A stretch of 38,747 bases of DNA, from contig CAMLMQ010000009.1 of NCBI GenBank assembly GCA_946481135.1, forward strand, positions 1 to 38,747, given 5' to 3'. The notes under the pieces were generated by a model. It was not told the DNA's origin, did no database searches, and worked only from the letters and a program-made list of their open reading frames with translations. Made by a program: the position numbers and the translations under genes. The DNA comes from an uncultured Microbacteriaceae bacterium. GTDB taxonomy: Bacteria > Actinomycetota > Actinomycetes > Actinomycetales > Microbacteriaceae. Positions 7,668 to 15,713 of this stretch are shown here, piece after piece (position 1 is the stretch's first letter; each line of letters opens with the position of its first letter).

Positions 7668-7713
7668 AGAGCCCCGCGGACCACCCCAGTTCGGGGGCGC
7701 TCCGCGGGGCTCT
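7668..7713 (-). terminator. strong GC-rich terminator hairpin
   Basis: AGAGCCCCGCGGA (7668–7680) and TCCGCGGGGCTCT (7701–7713) form a perfect 13-bp stem; the 20-base loop contains a further CCCC/GGGG pairing. It starts seven bases after the stop codon of the large Ig-like gene. There is no U-tract, as is usual in high-GC actinobacteria. An upstream-facing copy of half the stem (TCCGCGGG at 7653–7660) could form a competing hairpin with CCCGCGGA at 7673–7680. Confidence 0.8.
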
Positions 7714-7719
7714 GGCCGT

Positions 7720-10700
7720 TCAGGCCGCCTGTCGGCGGCGCAGCCAGGCGAGGAACACGAGCAGGAACAGAAGCATCCCGGCAGCGAGTCCGACGAGCAG
7801 CGCGATCATGCCGGTGTCGACCGGGTCGGTCGCCGACGTGCTCTGCGGGTCGGCCCCCGCGGTGCCGCCGTCGGAGCCGGAACCGCCGTCGTTCTCCTCG
7901 TCGTCGGCCGGTTCGTCCGGCTCCTCGGTGAGGGCGAACGTCGTCAGGTCGGTCGGCTCGTCCGTGCCGTCGGGCCCGGGGCCGCCCGTGGTGCCGCCCG
8001 GCGTTCCACTCGGCGGCACGGCGAGCGTCGGCAGGTCGACGGTGACGCTCCACGGCGCCGTCCACGGACCCACGTTGCCGACGGCGTCGGTCGCCCGCAC
8101 CTGCCAGTGGTAGGTCTGCTCGGGCACCCCGGCGAGAGCGAGCTCGTTCACCGTGGTGGTGGTCTGCCCGCCACCGGTCGTGCCGAGCAACTCGCCGCTG
8201 ACCGGGTCGGTCGCCGCGTCGATGCTCGACCGCACGTCGTAGGTCAGCCCCGATTCGGGGGCCGTCCACTGCAGCGTGAAGTCGCCGCTCGTGAGGATCG
8301 CGCCATCCACCGGGCTCGTGAGCGACACGACGGGGGCCGTCGTGTCGACACCGGTGGCCCAGATGTTCGACCACGGGCCGACGTTGCCGACGGCGTCGAT
8401 CGCCCGCACCTGCCACCAGAGCCACCCGTCGGCCAGGCCGCTCAGCGCGAGTTCGTCGGTCGCCACGGCGACGGTCGCCGCGTCGGCCCCGTTGAGTTCA
8501 CCGTCGTTGACGTTCGGCGTACGCCCGGGGCTGCGGCTCGTGCGCACCTCGTACGAGGCCGCGTCGGCGAGCGGCTGCCAGTCGAGCACGGGCGAGTCGC
8601 TCGCCTGCATCCGCCCGTTCTCGGGGTTGATCGGCTGCGGCGCGAGCGGCGCAGTGGTGTCGAGCGTGAACCGGGCCGTGGTCGTCTGCCACGAGCCGGC
8701 GAGGTCACGCGCGACGCCCCGGATCGTGTAGTCCCCGTCCGGGAGCCCCGAGGTGTCGAGTGTCCACGTCTGCGACGAGGACGTCGGTCCAGGGAGCGGG
8801 TCGGCGACGCCGATCACCTGGAGGAAGGCGGAGTTGTCGCCGTTCCACAGCGCGGCGGTCACGCGCCCGAGTCCCACGGCGTCCGTCGCCGTGACCGTCA
8901 CGTCCACCGTGTCCGCCCCCACGACGAGGCCGTCGCCGGGCGCATCGATCGACACCGTCGGAGCCGTGCGGTCGATCGTGAGACGCGACGTCGTGGTCTG
9001 CCACTTCCCCGCGATGTCCCGCGCCACGCCGCGGATCGTGTACTCGCCCTCGGGGAGAGCCGAGGTGTCGAGCGACCACGTGCGCGTGGCCGACAGCGGG
9101 CCCGGCAGCGGGTCGGCGACGCCGATGACCTGGAGGAAGGCGGTGTTGTCGCCGTTCCACAGCGCGGCCGTGAGCCGATCGAGCCCGGCGGCATCCGTCG
9201 CCGTCACGGTGACATCGACAGACGACGACTTCGTCGCGGTTCCGTCGATCGGCGCGTCGATCGTCACCGTCGGCGCGCCGGTGTCGCGCAGATAGTTGAC
9301 GATGGGCGTGCTCCACGGCCCGACGGTCGATCCGCCGAGCGGGATGTTGTACACCGCCCGCACGCGGATCGAGAGCGGTCCCTCGTAGCCGGTGGGGAGG
9401 GACGCGCCCGTCGGGAAGCTCTGGGTACGAGTCACGTTGGCGCCCCCGTTCCAGCCGGTGCCGTCGACCGTGCGGTACTCAGGCGACAGGGTGCCGTCGT
9501 GGTCGCGGTCGAGTCCGTACTCGATCTCGTAGTAGTCGACGCCGCCGACGCCGTAGACCGGGGTCCACTCGGCCACGATCGTCGACGCGGAGAACTCGGC
9601 GCCCTGCGTCGGTGCCACGACCTCGGGAACCCCGATCACCTGGAAGCCGCGCGGGGCAGTCCACGCCGTCGCGTTCCCGGCGCCGTCGACGGCGCGCACC
9701 TGGTAGAAGTGCGGGCCGGTCGGCACCTCCACGTCGAACGTCGTCGAGGCGAGGCCGGTCTCGATCCAGTCGACCTGCGTCATGAGGCCGTTCGCGTCGA
9801 CGTTCGGGTGACGACCGAGGGCGAGTTCATACGTCACTCCACTCGGGTCGCTCAGTGCGGTCCACGCGAAGTGGTCGACCGAGAGGTGCCAGCCGCTCGG
9901 GTAGGTGCCCGCGAGGGAACCCGCCGGCGCGGTGTTGTCGACCGTCACGTGCTTCACCTGGTCGTTCGCCGCGTTTCCGACACCGTCCGTGGCGCGCGCC
10001 TGCAGGCAGTACCCGCCGTCGGCGAGCCCCGCCGAGTCGAACGATGCGGTCCACTCGCCGGCCGGTCCCAGTGTCGCCGCGTAGGTCGCCACGGGCGCCG
10101 AGCAGGAGTTGCTCGTCGCGTCGTACGGGCGGATCCGCAGCTCGACTCCTGCCACGCCCGACCCGGCGTCGGTCGCGGTGCCGCTGACCTGCACCGTGCC
10201 GACGAGCGTGTCGAAGCGCGCGGGCGCGTCGATGCCGACGACCGGGTCGGATCCGTCCACGGTGACCGTCGCGCTGAGGACGGTCGACTGTGCTACCTGA
10301 TCGGTCGCGACGGCCTCGAACACATGCGTCGAGCCGTCGGTCCATGAGCCCGTCGCGACGGGACGGTTGACGTCCTTGGTCGTGGTCGTCGAGGTGGCGT
10401 GGATGGGTGCCCCGTCGACATTCAGGACGAGGTCCGCCTGGGTTCCGGTCGCCTGGACGCTCGCGATGAAGCGCACGTTCGGCCCGGGCCGCACGAACGA
10501 TCCGTCGACCGGCGAGGTCAGCGCGAGGCTCGGCGCCTCGGCATCCACCTCGATCGCGACCGATGTGGTCGAGCCGGCGTCCGAGTTGCCCGCGACGTCG
10601 ACGGCACGGACGACGATCGAGTGTGATCCGGTCGTCGGGTGAAGCGTCGCCGCGAACGTCGACCCGGTGCCCGTCGCGACGACGACGCCGTCGAGTTCGA

Positions 10701-11190
10701 TCTGCCAGGTTCCCGGGTGGAGGTCGGCGATCGTTCCCGAGACCTCGACGCCGGCACCGCTGAAGAGCCCCGTGGAGGGCGAGACGAGCGTGACATCCGG
10801 AGCGACCGTGTCGACGGCGAACGGCACGGCGGCCGACCAGGCTCCGAGATCGTTGATGCCCTCGACCCCCGCGACTCGCCAGGAGTACTCGCCGTCGGGC
10901 AGCGGGATCAGCGGCGACCAGGACGTGTCGCCCTGCAGGATGCCGTAGCGCACCGGGGTCGAGCCGGAGAGCACCTCGACGCGATGCCGGAAGCTCCAGT
11001 GGGTGCCGTCGCCGGCCTGCCAGCCGAACTCGGGCGTGCGGTCGGCGGTGACGGTGCCCGCGGTGGGGGTGAGCGGGACCGGGTCGGTCGTGACGGCGGC
11101 GAGGGCGGGGGAGGCGACGAGGGTTCCGGCGGCGGCGAGCGCGAACGCGACGACACCTGCCGAAACCCGCCGCGTGAGAGCGGAGGGCAT
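7720..11190 (-). CDS. large secreted Ig-like repeat protein with C-terminal membrane anchor, 1156 aa
   Basis: A cell-surface protein built of bacterial Ig/FN3-like domains. The signal peptide (MPSALTRRVSAGVVAFALAA…) ends near ALA at residues 29–31. About ten beta-sandwich modules follow, recognisable by recurring phrases such as DTTAP, SPVDG, VDVTVTATDA, RAVDGAGN and YxWQVRATDAVGNVGPW. Two adjacent 104-residue modules are 74% identical to each other. A low-complexity Gly/Asp/Glu/Thr spacer (about residues 1050–1120) leads to one membrane helix (GMIALLVGLAAGMLLFLLVFLAWL) and the basic end RRRQAA. There is no LPXTG sortase motif. Likely a stalk or adhesin-like surface protein; no catalytic domain is visible. 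The ATG is preceded by an AAGGATCAGG stretch acting as ribosome-binding site. Confidence 0.85.
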   Translation of the reverse strand: MPSALTRRVSAGVVAFALAAAGTLVASPALAAVTTDPVPLTPTAGTVTADRTPEFGWQAGDGTHWSFRHRVEVLSGSTPVRYGILQGDTSWSPLIPLPDGEYSWRVAGVEGINDLGAWSAAVPFAVDTVAPDVTLVSPSTGLFSGAGVEVSGTIADLHPGTWQIELDGVVVATGTGSTFAATLHPTTGSHSIVVRAVDVAGNSDAGSTTSVAIEVDAEAPSLALTSPVDGSFVRPGPNVRFIASVQATGTQADLVLNVDGAPIHATSTTTTKDVNRPVATGSWTDGSTHVFEAVATDQVAQSTVLSATVTVDGSDPVVGIDAPARFDTLVGTVQVSGTATDAGSGVAGVELRIRPYDATSNSCSAPVATYAATLGPAGEWTASFDSAGLADGGYCLQARATDGVGNAANDQVKHVTVDNTAPAGSLAGTYPSGWHLSVDHFAWTALSDPSGVTYELALGRHPNVDANGLMTQVDWIETGLASTTFDVEVPTGPHFYQVRAVDGAGNATAWTAPRGFQVIGVPEVVAPTQGAEFSASTIVAEWTPVYGVGGVDYYEIEYGLDRDHDGTLSPEYRTVDGTGWNGGANVTRTQSFPTGASLPTGYEGPLSIRVRAVYNIPLGGSTVGPWSTPIVNYLRDTGAPTVTIDAPIDGTATKSSSVDVTVTATDAAGLDRLTAALWNGDNTAFLQVIGVADPLPGPLSATRTWSLDTSALPEGEYTIRGVARDIAGKWQTTTSRLTIDRTAPTVSIDAPGDGLVVGADTVDVTVTATDAVGLGRVTAALWNGDNSAFLQVIGVADPLPGPTSSSQTWTLDTSGLPDGDYTIRGVARDLAGSWQTTTARFTLDTTAPLAPQPINPENGRMQASDSPVLDWQPLADAASYEVRTSRSPGRTPNVNDGELNGADAATVAVATDELALSGLADGWLWWQVRAIDAVGNVGPWSNIWATGVDTTAPVVSLTSPVDGAILTSGDFTLQWTAPESGLTYDVRSSIDAATDPVSGELLGTTGGGQTTTTVNELALAGVPEQTYHWQVRATDAVGNVGPWTAPWSVTVDLPTLAVPPSGTPGGTTGGPGPDGTDEPTDLTTFALTEEPDEPADDEENDGGSGSDGGTAGADPQSTSATDPVDTGMIALLVGLAAGMLLFLLVFLAWLRRRQAA
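8653..8964 (-). repeat. Ig-like module, second copy of a 104-residue tandem repeat
   Basis: It encodes the module from APTVSIDAP to FTLDTT inside the large Ig-like protein. It matches the neighbouring module at 8965–9276 without gaps over 104 residues (77 identical by direct count), and long stretches are almost identical at the DNA level, for example around 8810–8870 and 9122–9180. Confidence 0.9.
8965..9276 (-). repeat. Ig-like module, first copy of a 104-residue tandem repeat
   Basis: It encodes the module from APTVTIDAP to LTIDRT. It is the direct tandem partner of 8653–8964, with an exact 312-base period. Confidence 0.9.
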
Positions 11191-11334
11191 GAACCTGATC
11201 CTTGGGGGTGGGGGATGTGCGGGTCGACGCCGACTCGTGGGGGGGGGTTCGGGTGAGCCCGCGCCGTTGACCGTCAGGCTAGCGCGTCCCCCATTAGGTG
11301 GACAACCCTCATGTCCGTCCGACTCCCCGGGGTG

Positions 11335-12864
11335 TCACTTCACGAGCGGGAAGAGGATCGTCTCGCGGATGCCGAGGCCGGTGAGCGTCATGAGCAGCCG
11401 ATCGATGCCCATCCCCATCCCGCCCATGGGCGGCATCCCGTGCTCCATCGCCCGCAGGAACTCCTCGTCGAGCCGCATCGCCTCGACGTCGCCGCGGGCG
11501 CCCTGCTTGGCCTGCTCGACGAAGCGTTCGCGCTGGATGACCGGGTCGACGAGCTCGGAGTACCCGGTCGCGAGCTCGAAGCCGCGCACGTAGAGGTCCC
11601 ACTTCTCGACGACGCCCGGCAGCTCGCGGTGGTCGCGCACGAGGGGCGACGTGTCGACGGGGAAGTCGAGCACGAAGGTCGGCCGGTCCAGTCCGCCCTT
11701 CACGAAGTGCTCCCAGAGCTCCTCGACGTACTTGCCGTGGGTGGGGAGCTTCACCTCGACGCCCTCGCGGTCGGCGAGCGCAGCGAGGTCGTCGAGCGGC
11801 GTCGCGGGGGTGATCTCGACGCCGGCCGCCTCGGAGAGCGATTCGTACATCGAGATGCGCGCCCAGTCGCCGCCGAGGTCGAACTCGGTGCCGTCGGCCC
11901 ACGTCACGGTCGTGCTGCCCGCGACCGCGACGGCGGCGTTCTGGATGAGCTCCTGCGTGAGGTCGGCGATCGAGGAGTAGTCGCCGTACGCCTGGTAGGC
12001 CTCGAGCATCGCGAACTCGGGACTGTGGGTGGAGTCGGCGCCCTCGTTGCGGAAGTTGCGGTTGATCTCGAACACCCGCTCGAGCCCGCCGACGACGGCA
12101 CGCTTGAGGAACAGCTCCGGCGCGATGCGCAGGTACAGCTCGGTGTCGAACGCGTTGCTGTGGGTCACGAACGGCCGTGCCGACGCGCCGCCGTGGATGG
12201 TCTGCAGCATCGGGGTCTCGACTTCGAGGAAGCCGTGGCTCGCGAACGTCGTCCGCAGGCTCGCGTTGACCTTCGCCCGGGCGACGACGGTCGCACGGGC
12301 CTGCTCGCGGGTGATGAGGTCGAGGTAGCGCTGGCGCACGCGCGTCTCGTCCGAGAGCTCGGAGTGGAGGTTGGGCAGCGGCATGAGCGCCTTCGACGCG
12401 ATACGCCAGTCGGCGACGAGGATGCTGAGCTCCCCCCGCCGGGACGAGATGACCTCGCCCGACACGAAGACGAAGTCGCCGAGGTCGACGAGGTCCTTCC
12501 AGCGCTCGAGCGACTCCTCGCCGACCCGGTCGAGCGAGACCATCGCCTGGATGCGCGACCCGTCTCCGGCCTGAAGCGACGCGAAGCAGAGCTTCCCGGT
12601 GTTGCGCGAGAAGACCACGCGACCGGCGAGGCCGACGATCTCGCCGGTCGTCGCGTCGGCCTCGAGCGACGGGAAGCGCTCCCGCACGTCGGCGATCGTC
12701 GTCGTGATCGGCACCGACACCGGGTACGGTCCCTCGCCGGCGGTGGCGGCATCCTCGAGGAGGCGCGCGCGCTTGCCCAGCCGCACCGCCTTCTGCTCGG
12801 CGATGTCCTCGACCTCGAAGACCGGCGTGCCCCCGGGGGCGGTCGCGGAGACCTCGTTCGTCAC
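11335..12864 (-). CDS. lysS: lysyl-tRNA synthetase, class II
   Basis: It charges tRNA-Lys with lysine in the cytoplasm. The 509-residue protein has the N-terminal OB-fold anticodon-binding domain (about residues 75–170) and the class II catalytic core: motif 1 around [21 protein letters not shown], motif 2 in [24 protein letters not shown], and motif 3 in [15 protein letters not shown] near the C-terminus. Length and motifs are typical and complete. The start is GTG; it follows panC by 13 bases on the same strand, so the two are probably cotranscribed. No strong ribosome-binding site precedes the GTG. Confidence 0.97.
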   Translation of the reverse strand: MTNEVSATAPGGTPVFEVEDIAEQKAVRLGKRARLLEDAATAGEGPYPVSVPITTTIADVRERFPSLEADATTGEIVGLAGRVVFSRNTGKLCFASLQAGDGSRIQAMVSLDRVGEESLERWKDLVDLGDFVFVSGEVISSRRGELSILVADWRIASKALMPLPNLHSELSDETRVRQRYLDLITREQARATVVARAKVNASLRTTFASHGFLEVETPMLQTIHGGASARPFVTHSNAFDTELYLRIAPELFLKRAVVGGLERVFEINRNFRNEGADSTHSPEFAMLEAYQAYGDYSSIADLTQELIQNAAVAVAGSTTVTWADGTEFDLGGDWARISMYESLSEAAGVEITPATPLDDLAALADREGVEVKLPTHGKYVEELWEHFVKGGLDRPTFVLDFPVDTSPLVRDHRELPGVVEKWDLYVRGFELATGYSELVDPVIQRERFVEQAKQGARGDVEAMRLDEEFLRAMEHGMPPMGGMGMGIDRLLMTLTGLGIRETILFPLVK

Positions 12865-12877
12865 AGCAGTGCTCGAT

Positions 12878-13732
12878 TCAGTTCAGGTAGAGGGAGTCGT
12901 TGTCAATCAGGCGGGCGGGGCCGACCTGGGCGGCGATGAGCACGCGCGCCGGTCCCCGATAGTCGTCGTCGACGGGGAGGAAGGTCGCGGGGTTCACGAC
13001 CTTGAGGTAATCCAGGCTAACCAGTTCCTCGTCCATGAGCACCGACTGGGCGGCCGCCAGCACGGCGTCGATCCCCCGGTCACCCGCCGACTGGGCGGCC
13101 TCGATCGCCCGGCTCAGCGCACGCGCGGCGGTGCGCTGCCCCGCGTCGAGGTAGCGGTTGCGGCTGGAGAGGGCGAGCCCGTCGGGTTCGCGCACGGTCT
13201 CGATCACCTCGACACGCACGGGGATGTCGAGGTCGCGCACCATCCGTTGCACGAGGAAGAGCTGCTGGGCGTCCTTCTGCCCGAAGGTGACGACGTCGGG
13301 CTGCACGATCTGCAGGAGCTTGGCGACGACGGTGAGCACGCCGTCGAAGTGCCCGGGACGTGAACGGCCCTCGAGCGTCGCCGCGACGGGGCCGCCGGTG
13401 ACCTTCACCTGGGTGCCGCCGTCGGGGTACATCTCCTCGGGCGTCGGAGCGAAGACGAACTCGACGCCGAGCGTCGCGAGCGCCTCGACGTCGGTGCTCA
13501 GGTCGCGCGGGTACTTCGTGAAGTCCTCGCCCGCGCCGAACTGCAGCGGGTTGACGAAGATCGACACGACGACGACGTCGGCGAGCTCGCGAGCTCGCCG
13601 CACGTGCTCGAGGTGCCCGCGGTGGAGCGCGCCGAGGGTCGGAACGAGGGCGACGGTGCGGCCGTCGGCGCGGTGGGCCGCGAGGGAGGACCGGATGCCG
13701 GGGATCGTCGGAACGACGAGCGGGGCGGTCAC
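12878..13732 (-). CDS. panC: pantothenate synthetase (pantoate–beta-alanine ligase)
   Basis: It joins pantoate and beta-alanine using ATP to make pantothenate, the precursor of coenzyme A. The 284 residues contain the signature elements: [11 protein letters not shown] (ATP-binding HxGH), the FVNPLQFG segment, [23 protein letters not shown] and a KMSKS-equivalent region LSSRNRYL. The GTG start has a TAGCAT hexamer exactly six bases upstream (13739–13744, minus strand), predicting a leaderless message that continues into lysS. In related actinobacteria panC follows the DUF2520 gene directly; here a plus-strand gene lies between them, so panC has its own promoter. Confidence 0.96.
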   Translation of the reverse strand: MTAPLVVPTIPGIRSSLAAHRADGRTVALVPTLGALHRGHLEHVRRARELADVVVVSIFVNPLQFGAGEDFTKYPRDLSTDVEALATLGVEFVFAPTPEEMYPDGGTQVKVTGGPVAATLEGRSRPGHFDGVLTVVAKLLQIVQPDVVTFGQKDAQQLFLVQRMVRDLDIPVRVEVIETVREPDGLALSSRNRYLDAGQRTAARALSRAIEAAQSAGDRGIDAVLAAAQSVLMDEELVSLDYLKVVNPATFLPVDDDYRGPARVLIAAQVGPARLIDNDSLYLN

Positions 13733-13776
13733 CGTCCGATGCTAGCCGTCGGGCACCGCGTACACTCAGTCGAGCA
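13733..13776. promoter_or_regulatory. divergent promoters of panC and the 13777 membrane protein gene
   Basis: On the minus strand TAGCAT (13744–13739) lies six bases before the panC GTG. On the plus strand TACACT (13761–13766) lies ten bases before the ATG at 13777, giving a leader of at most a few bases. No convincing -35 elements are visible for either. Confidence 0.5.
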
Positions 13777-15027
13777 ATGATCACGATCCAGACGAATCCC
13801 GCGCGTCGCGCGTTCCCGCTGCTCTCGATCGCCGGCCTCGCCCTCGGGCTCCTCCTCACGGGAGGACTCGGCCGGCTCGTCGATCTCGGCAAGTGGTGGT
13901 TCCTCGTCGCGGGAGGTGTCGCGCTGCTGTGCTTCGCGGGGCTCGACCTCGGTGTCGGAGCCCTCTACCGCCCGTTCGCCTACGACCCCGCCACGGGTAC
14001 CGCGCGCATCGGGCGACGCACCGTGCCGATCGCGAGCATCCGCGAGGCCTGGCGCACCGTCTCGGCCGGCGGCAACGGCGCCGCCTACCTCGTCTACCGG
14101 TTCCGGTCGACCGAGGGCCCCGCGGTGCGGGTGCTCGTCGCCGGCCGCCCGTTGCCCGGACTCGACCACGCGGGACGGGCCGCGCTCGCGGGCTTCCTCG
14201 AACTCGCGCCCATCGCCGGTTCCGACGAACTCGGCCCCGAGCAGCTCGCCTCGAACGTCGTGGCCGACGGGAAGAAGGTGTCCGCGTCGGCCGCCGCCCT
14301 CCGAGCCGAGCTCGGCGAAGTCGTCATCGGAGGCGCCGCGTCCGTCGCACCCGCGACCGCCCCCGCTGCCGCGGTCCCACCCGTCGCCGCCGAGCCCGTC
14401 GACGACGAACTGCTCGCCGCCATGCTCGCCGACGAGGAGTCGGCCGTCGCGGCGTTGCGACCGCTCGCGGGTCTGCTGCGCGCGCGTCAGATCGCGTGGG
14501 TCGCGTTCGTCGTCGCGTTCCTCGGCATGGCCGTGGGTGCCGTCGGCGTGATCATCGCCTCCGCGGTGGGGGTCGACGTCGATGTGCCCGGCACCGGGAT
14601 CGGCGTCGCGATCGTCCTCGGGGCCGTCGCCGTCACCGGACTCGCGTGGAGCATCCTCGCCGACATGGCCGTTCGAGGCGTGCGCGCCGCCGGGATGCGC
14701 TGGTTCGACGCCGCCGACCGGGACACCCGCGGGCGCGGGCTGCCGGCGACCTTCGCGTCGGCGTGGCTCCTGTTCGGCCCCGGGCACCGCGTGCTGACGA
14801 TCGCCGCGTTCACGGCGGGCGTGATCGGCCTGGGCGCCATGATCGGCGGGCCGGTCGCGATGACGATGGACGAGGTCGGCATCGGCCTCGTCGTGCTGCT
14901 CGTCGGGCTCGTGTTCGGCGCGCTCGCGATCTGGTTCTGGGTGCGGCATCGACGCCGCCGCCGCGAGGACGCCGTCTGGGTCGTCGAAAGACTCGGACCG
15001 CGGGCCGGGGTGATGGGCGGAGCCTAG
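13777..15027 (+). CDS. membrane protein with PH-like middle domain, 416 aa, function unknown
   Basis: The N-terminal part has two membrane helices (about residues 14–32 and 39–57). Then comes a soluble segment (about 62–145; YRPFAYDPATGTARIGRRTVPIASIREAW and LPGLDHAGRAALAGFLE) whose beta-rich pattern and closing helix resemble bacterial PH domains, then an Ala/Pro/Val-rich linker (about 185–210), and four more helices (about 238–262, 274–295, 338–360 and 371–392) with a basic tail. I do not recognise a named family. It is the only plus-strand gene inside the folate/PH block, is divergent from panC, and its stop codon shares the CTAG palindrome with the stop of the DUF2520 gene. Considering the neighbours, a membrane function related to the PH-domain proteins is possible but unproven. 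Confidence 0.72.
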   Translation: MITIQTNPARRAFPLLSIAGLALGLLLTGGLGRLVDLGKWWFLVAGGVALLCFAGLDLGVGALYRPFAYDPATGTARIGRRTVPIASIREAWRTVSAGGNGAAYLVYRFRSTEGPAVRVLVAGRPLPGLDHAGRAALAGFLELAPIAGSDELGPEQLASNVVADGKKVSASAAALRAELGEVVIGGAASVAPATAPAAAVPPVAAEPVDDELLAAMLADEESAVAALRPLAGLLRARQIAWVAFVVAFLGMAVGAVGVIIASAVGVDVDVPGTGIGVAIVLGAVAVTGLAWSILADMAVRGVRAAGMRWFDAADRDTRGRGLPATFASAWLLFGPGHRVLTIAAFTAGVIGLGAMIGGPVAMTMDEVGIGLVVLLVGLVFGALAIWFWVRHRRRRREDAVWVVERLGPRAGVMGGA

Positions 15028-15713
15028 GGAGTCGTCCCGCGGGCGAGCGCCTCCTCGACCGCGGATCGCACGAGCGACCCGAGCACCCGGCCGGGCTGCT
15101 CGACGCCGATCGCCTCGAGCCGCGCCATGGCATCCTCGACCACGCCGTCGACGAGCCCGCGGGTCGCGGCGAGCGCGGCGGCGTACGCGGCTCGGTCGCC
15201 CTCGGCGACGACGACCGGCTCGGCGCCCATCTCGATCACGAGCGCCTGCGCGATCGGGAGCACCGGCGCCGGCGCGGTGACGGCGCACCACGCCTCCCGC
15301 AGTCGGGTGAGATCGAGCGACGTGCCGCTGAAGGCGATCGCCGGGTGGATCGCGAGCGGGATCGCGCCGCGGCCCGCCGCCGGGGCGAGCACCCCCGTTC
15401 CGTGCTCGGCGGCCGTGTGCACGACGAGTTGTCCCGCCTGCCACCCGCCGGTGGCGGCGAGACCCGCGACGAGCTCGGGGAGCTCGTCGGACGGCACCGC
15501 GAGCAGCACGAGCTCCGCGCGCTCGACGAGTTCCGGAACCGGCAGCACCGGTACGCCGGGCAGCATCGCGTCCGCGCGTTCGCGCCCCTCCTCCGAGACC
15601 GTGCTGATGCCGACGACCGCGTGGCCCGCTCCGCCGAGCGCGGCCCCGAGCACGGGACCGACACGGCCGGCTCCGACGATCCCGATCCCGAGGCGGCCGG
15701 AGCGGATGGTCAC
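15024..15713 (-). CDS. Rossmann-like and DUF2520 domain-containing protein
   Basis: A 229-residue protein with an N-terminal Rossmann nucleotide-binding motif (LGIGIVGAGRVGPVLGAAL, GxGxxG), followed by the NAD(P)-domain core and the DUF2520 helical domain (from about residue 115: AIPLAIHPAIAFSGTSLDLTRL…). It looks like a dehydrogenase of the 6-phosphogluconate/ketopantoate reductase fold. Homologues are regularly placed next to panC, and a role as ketopantoate reductase (the step before PanC) has been suggested from this context; that remains inference. The GTG start overlaps the stop of the upstream PH-domain gene in a GTGA. Confidence 0.85.
   Translation of the reverse strand: MTIRSGRLGIGIVGAGRVGPVLGAALGGAGHAVVGISTVSEEGRERADAMLPGVPVLPVPELVERAELVLLAVPSDELPELVAGLAATGGWQAGQLVVHTAAEHGTGVLAPAAGRGAIPLAIHPAIAFSGTSLDLTRLREAWCAVTAPAPVLPIAQALVIEMGAEPVVVAEGDRAAYAAALAATRGLVDGVVEDAMARLEAIGVEQPGRVLGSLVRSAVEEALARGTTP

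Noticed and set aside
7486..10347. Open frame of about 953 codons on the plus strand opposite the large Ig-like protein
   Set aside because: Arg/Gly/Val-rich antisense shadow without ribosome-binding site or recognisable domain; the minus strand has signal peptide, repeats and anchor.
11195..11250. G-rich tracts (runs of five to ten G) as a possible G-quadruplex upstream of the large surface protein gene
   Set aside because: Runs are there, but uneven and in a GC-rich intergenic region; no evidence beyond composition, so it is not reported as a feature.
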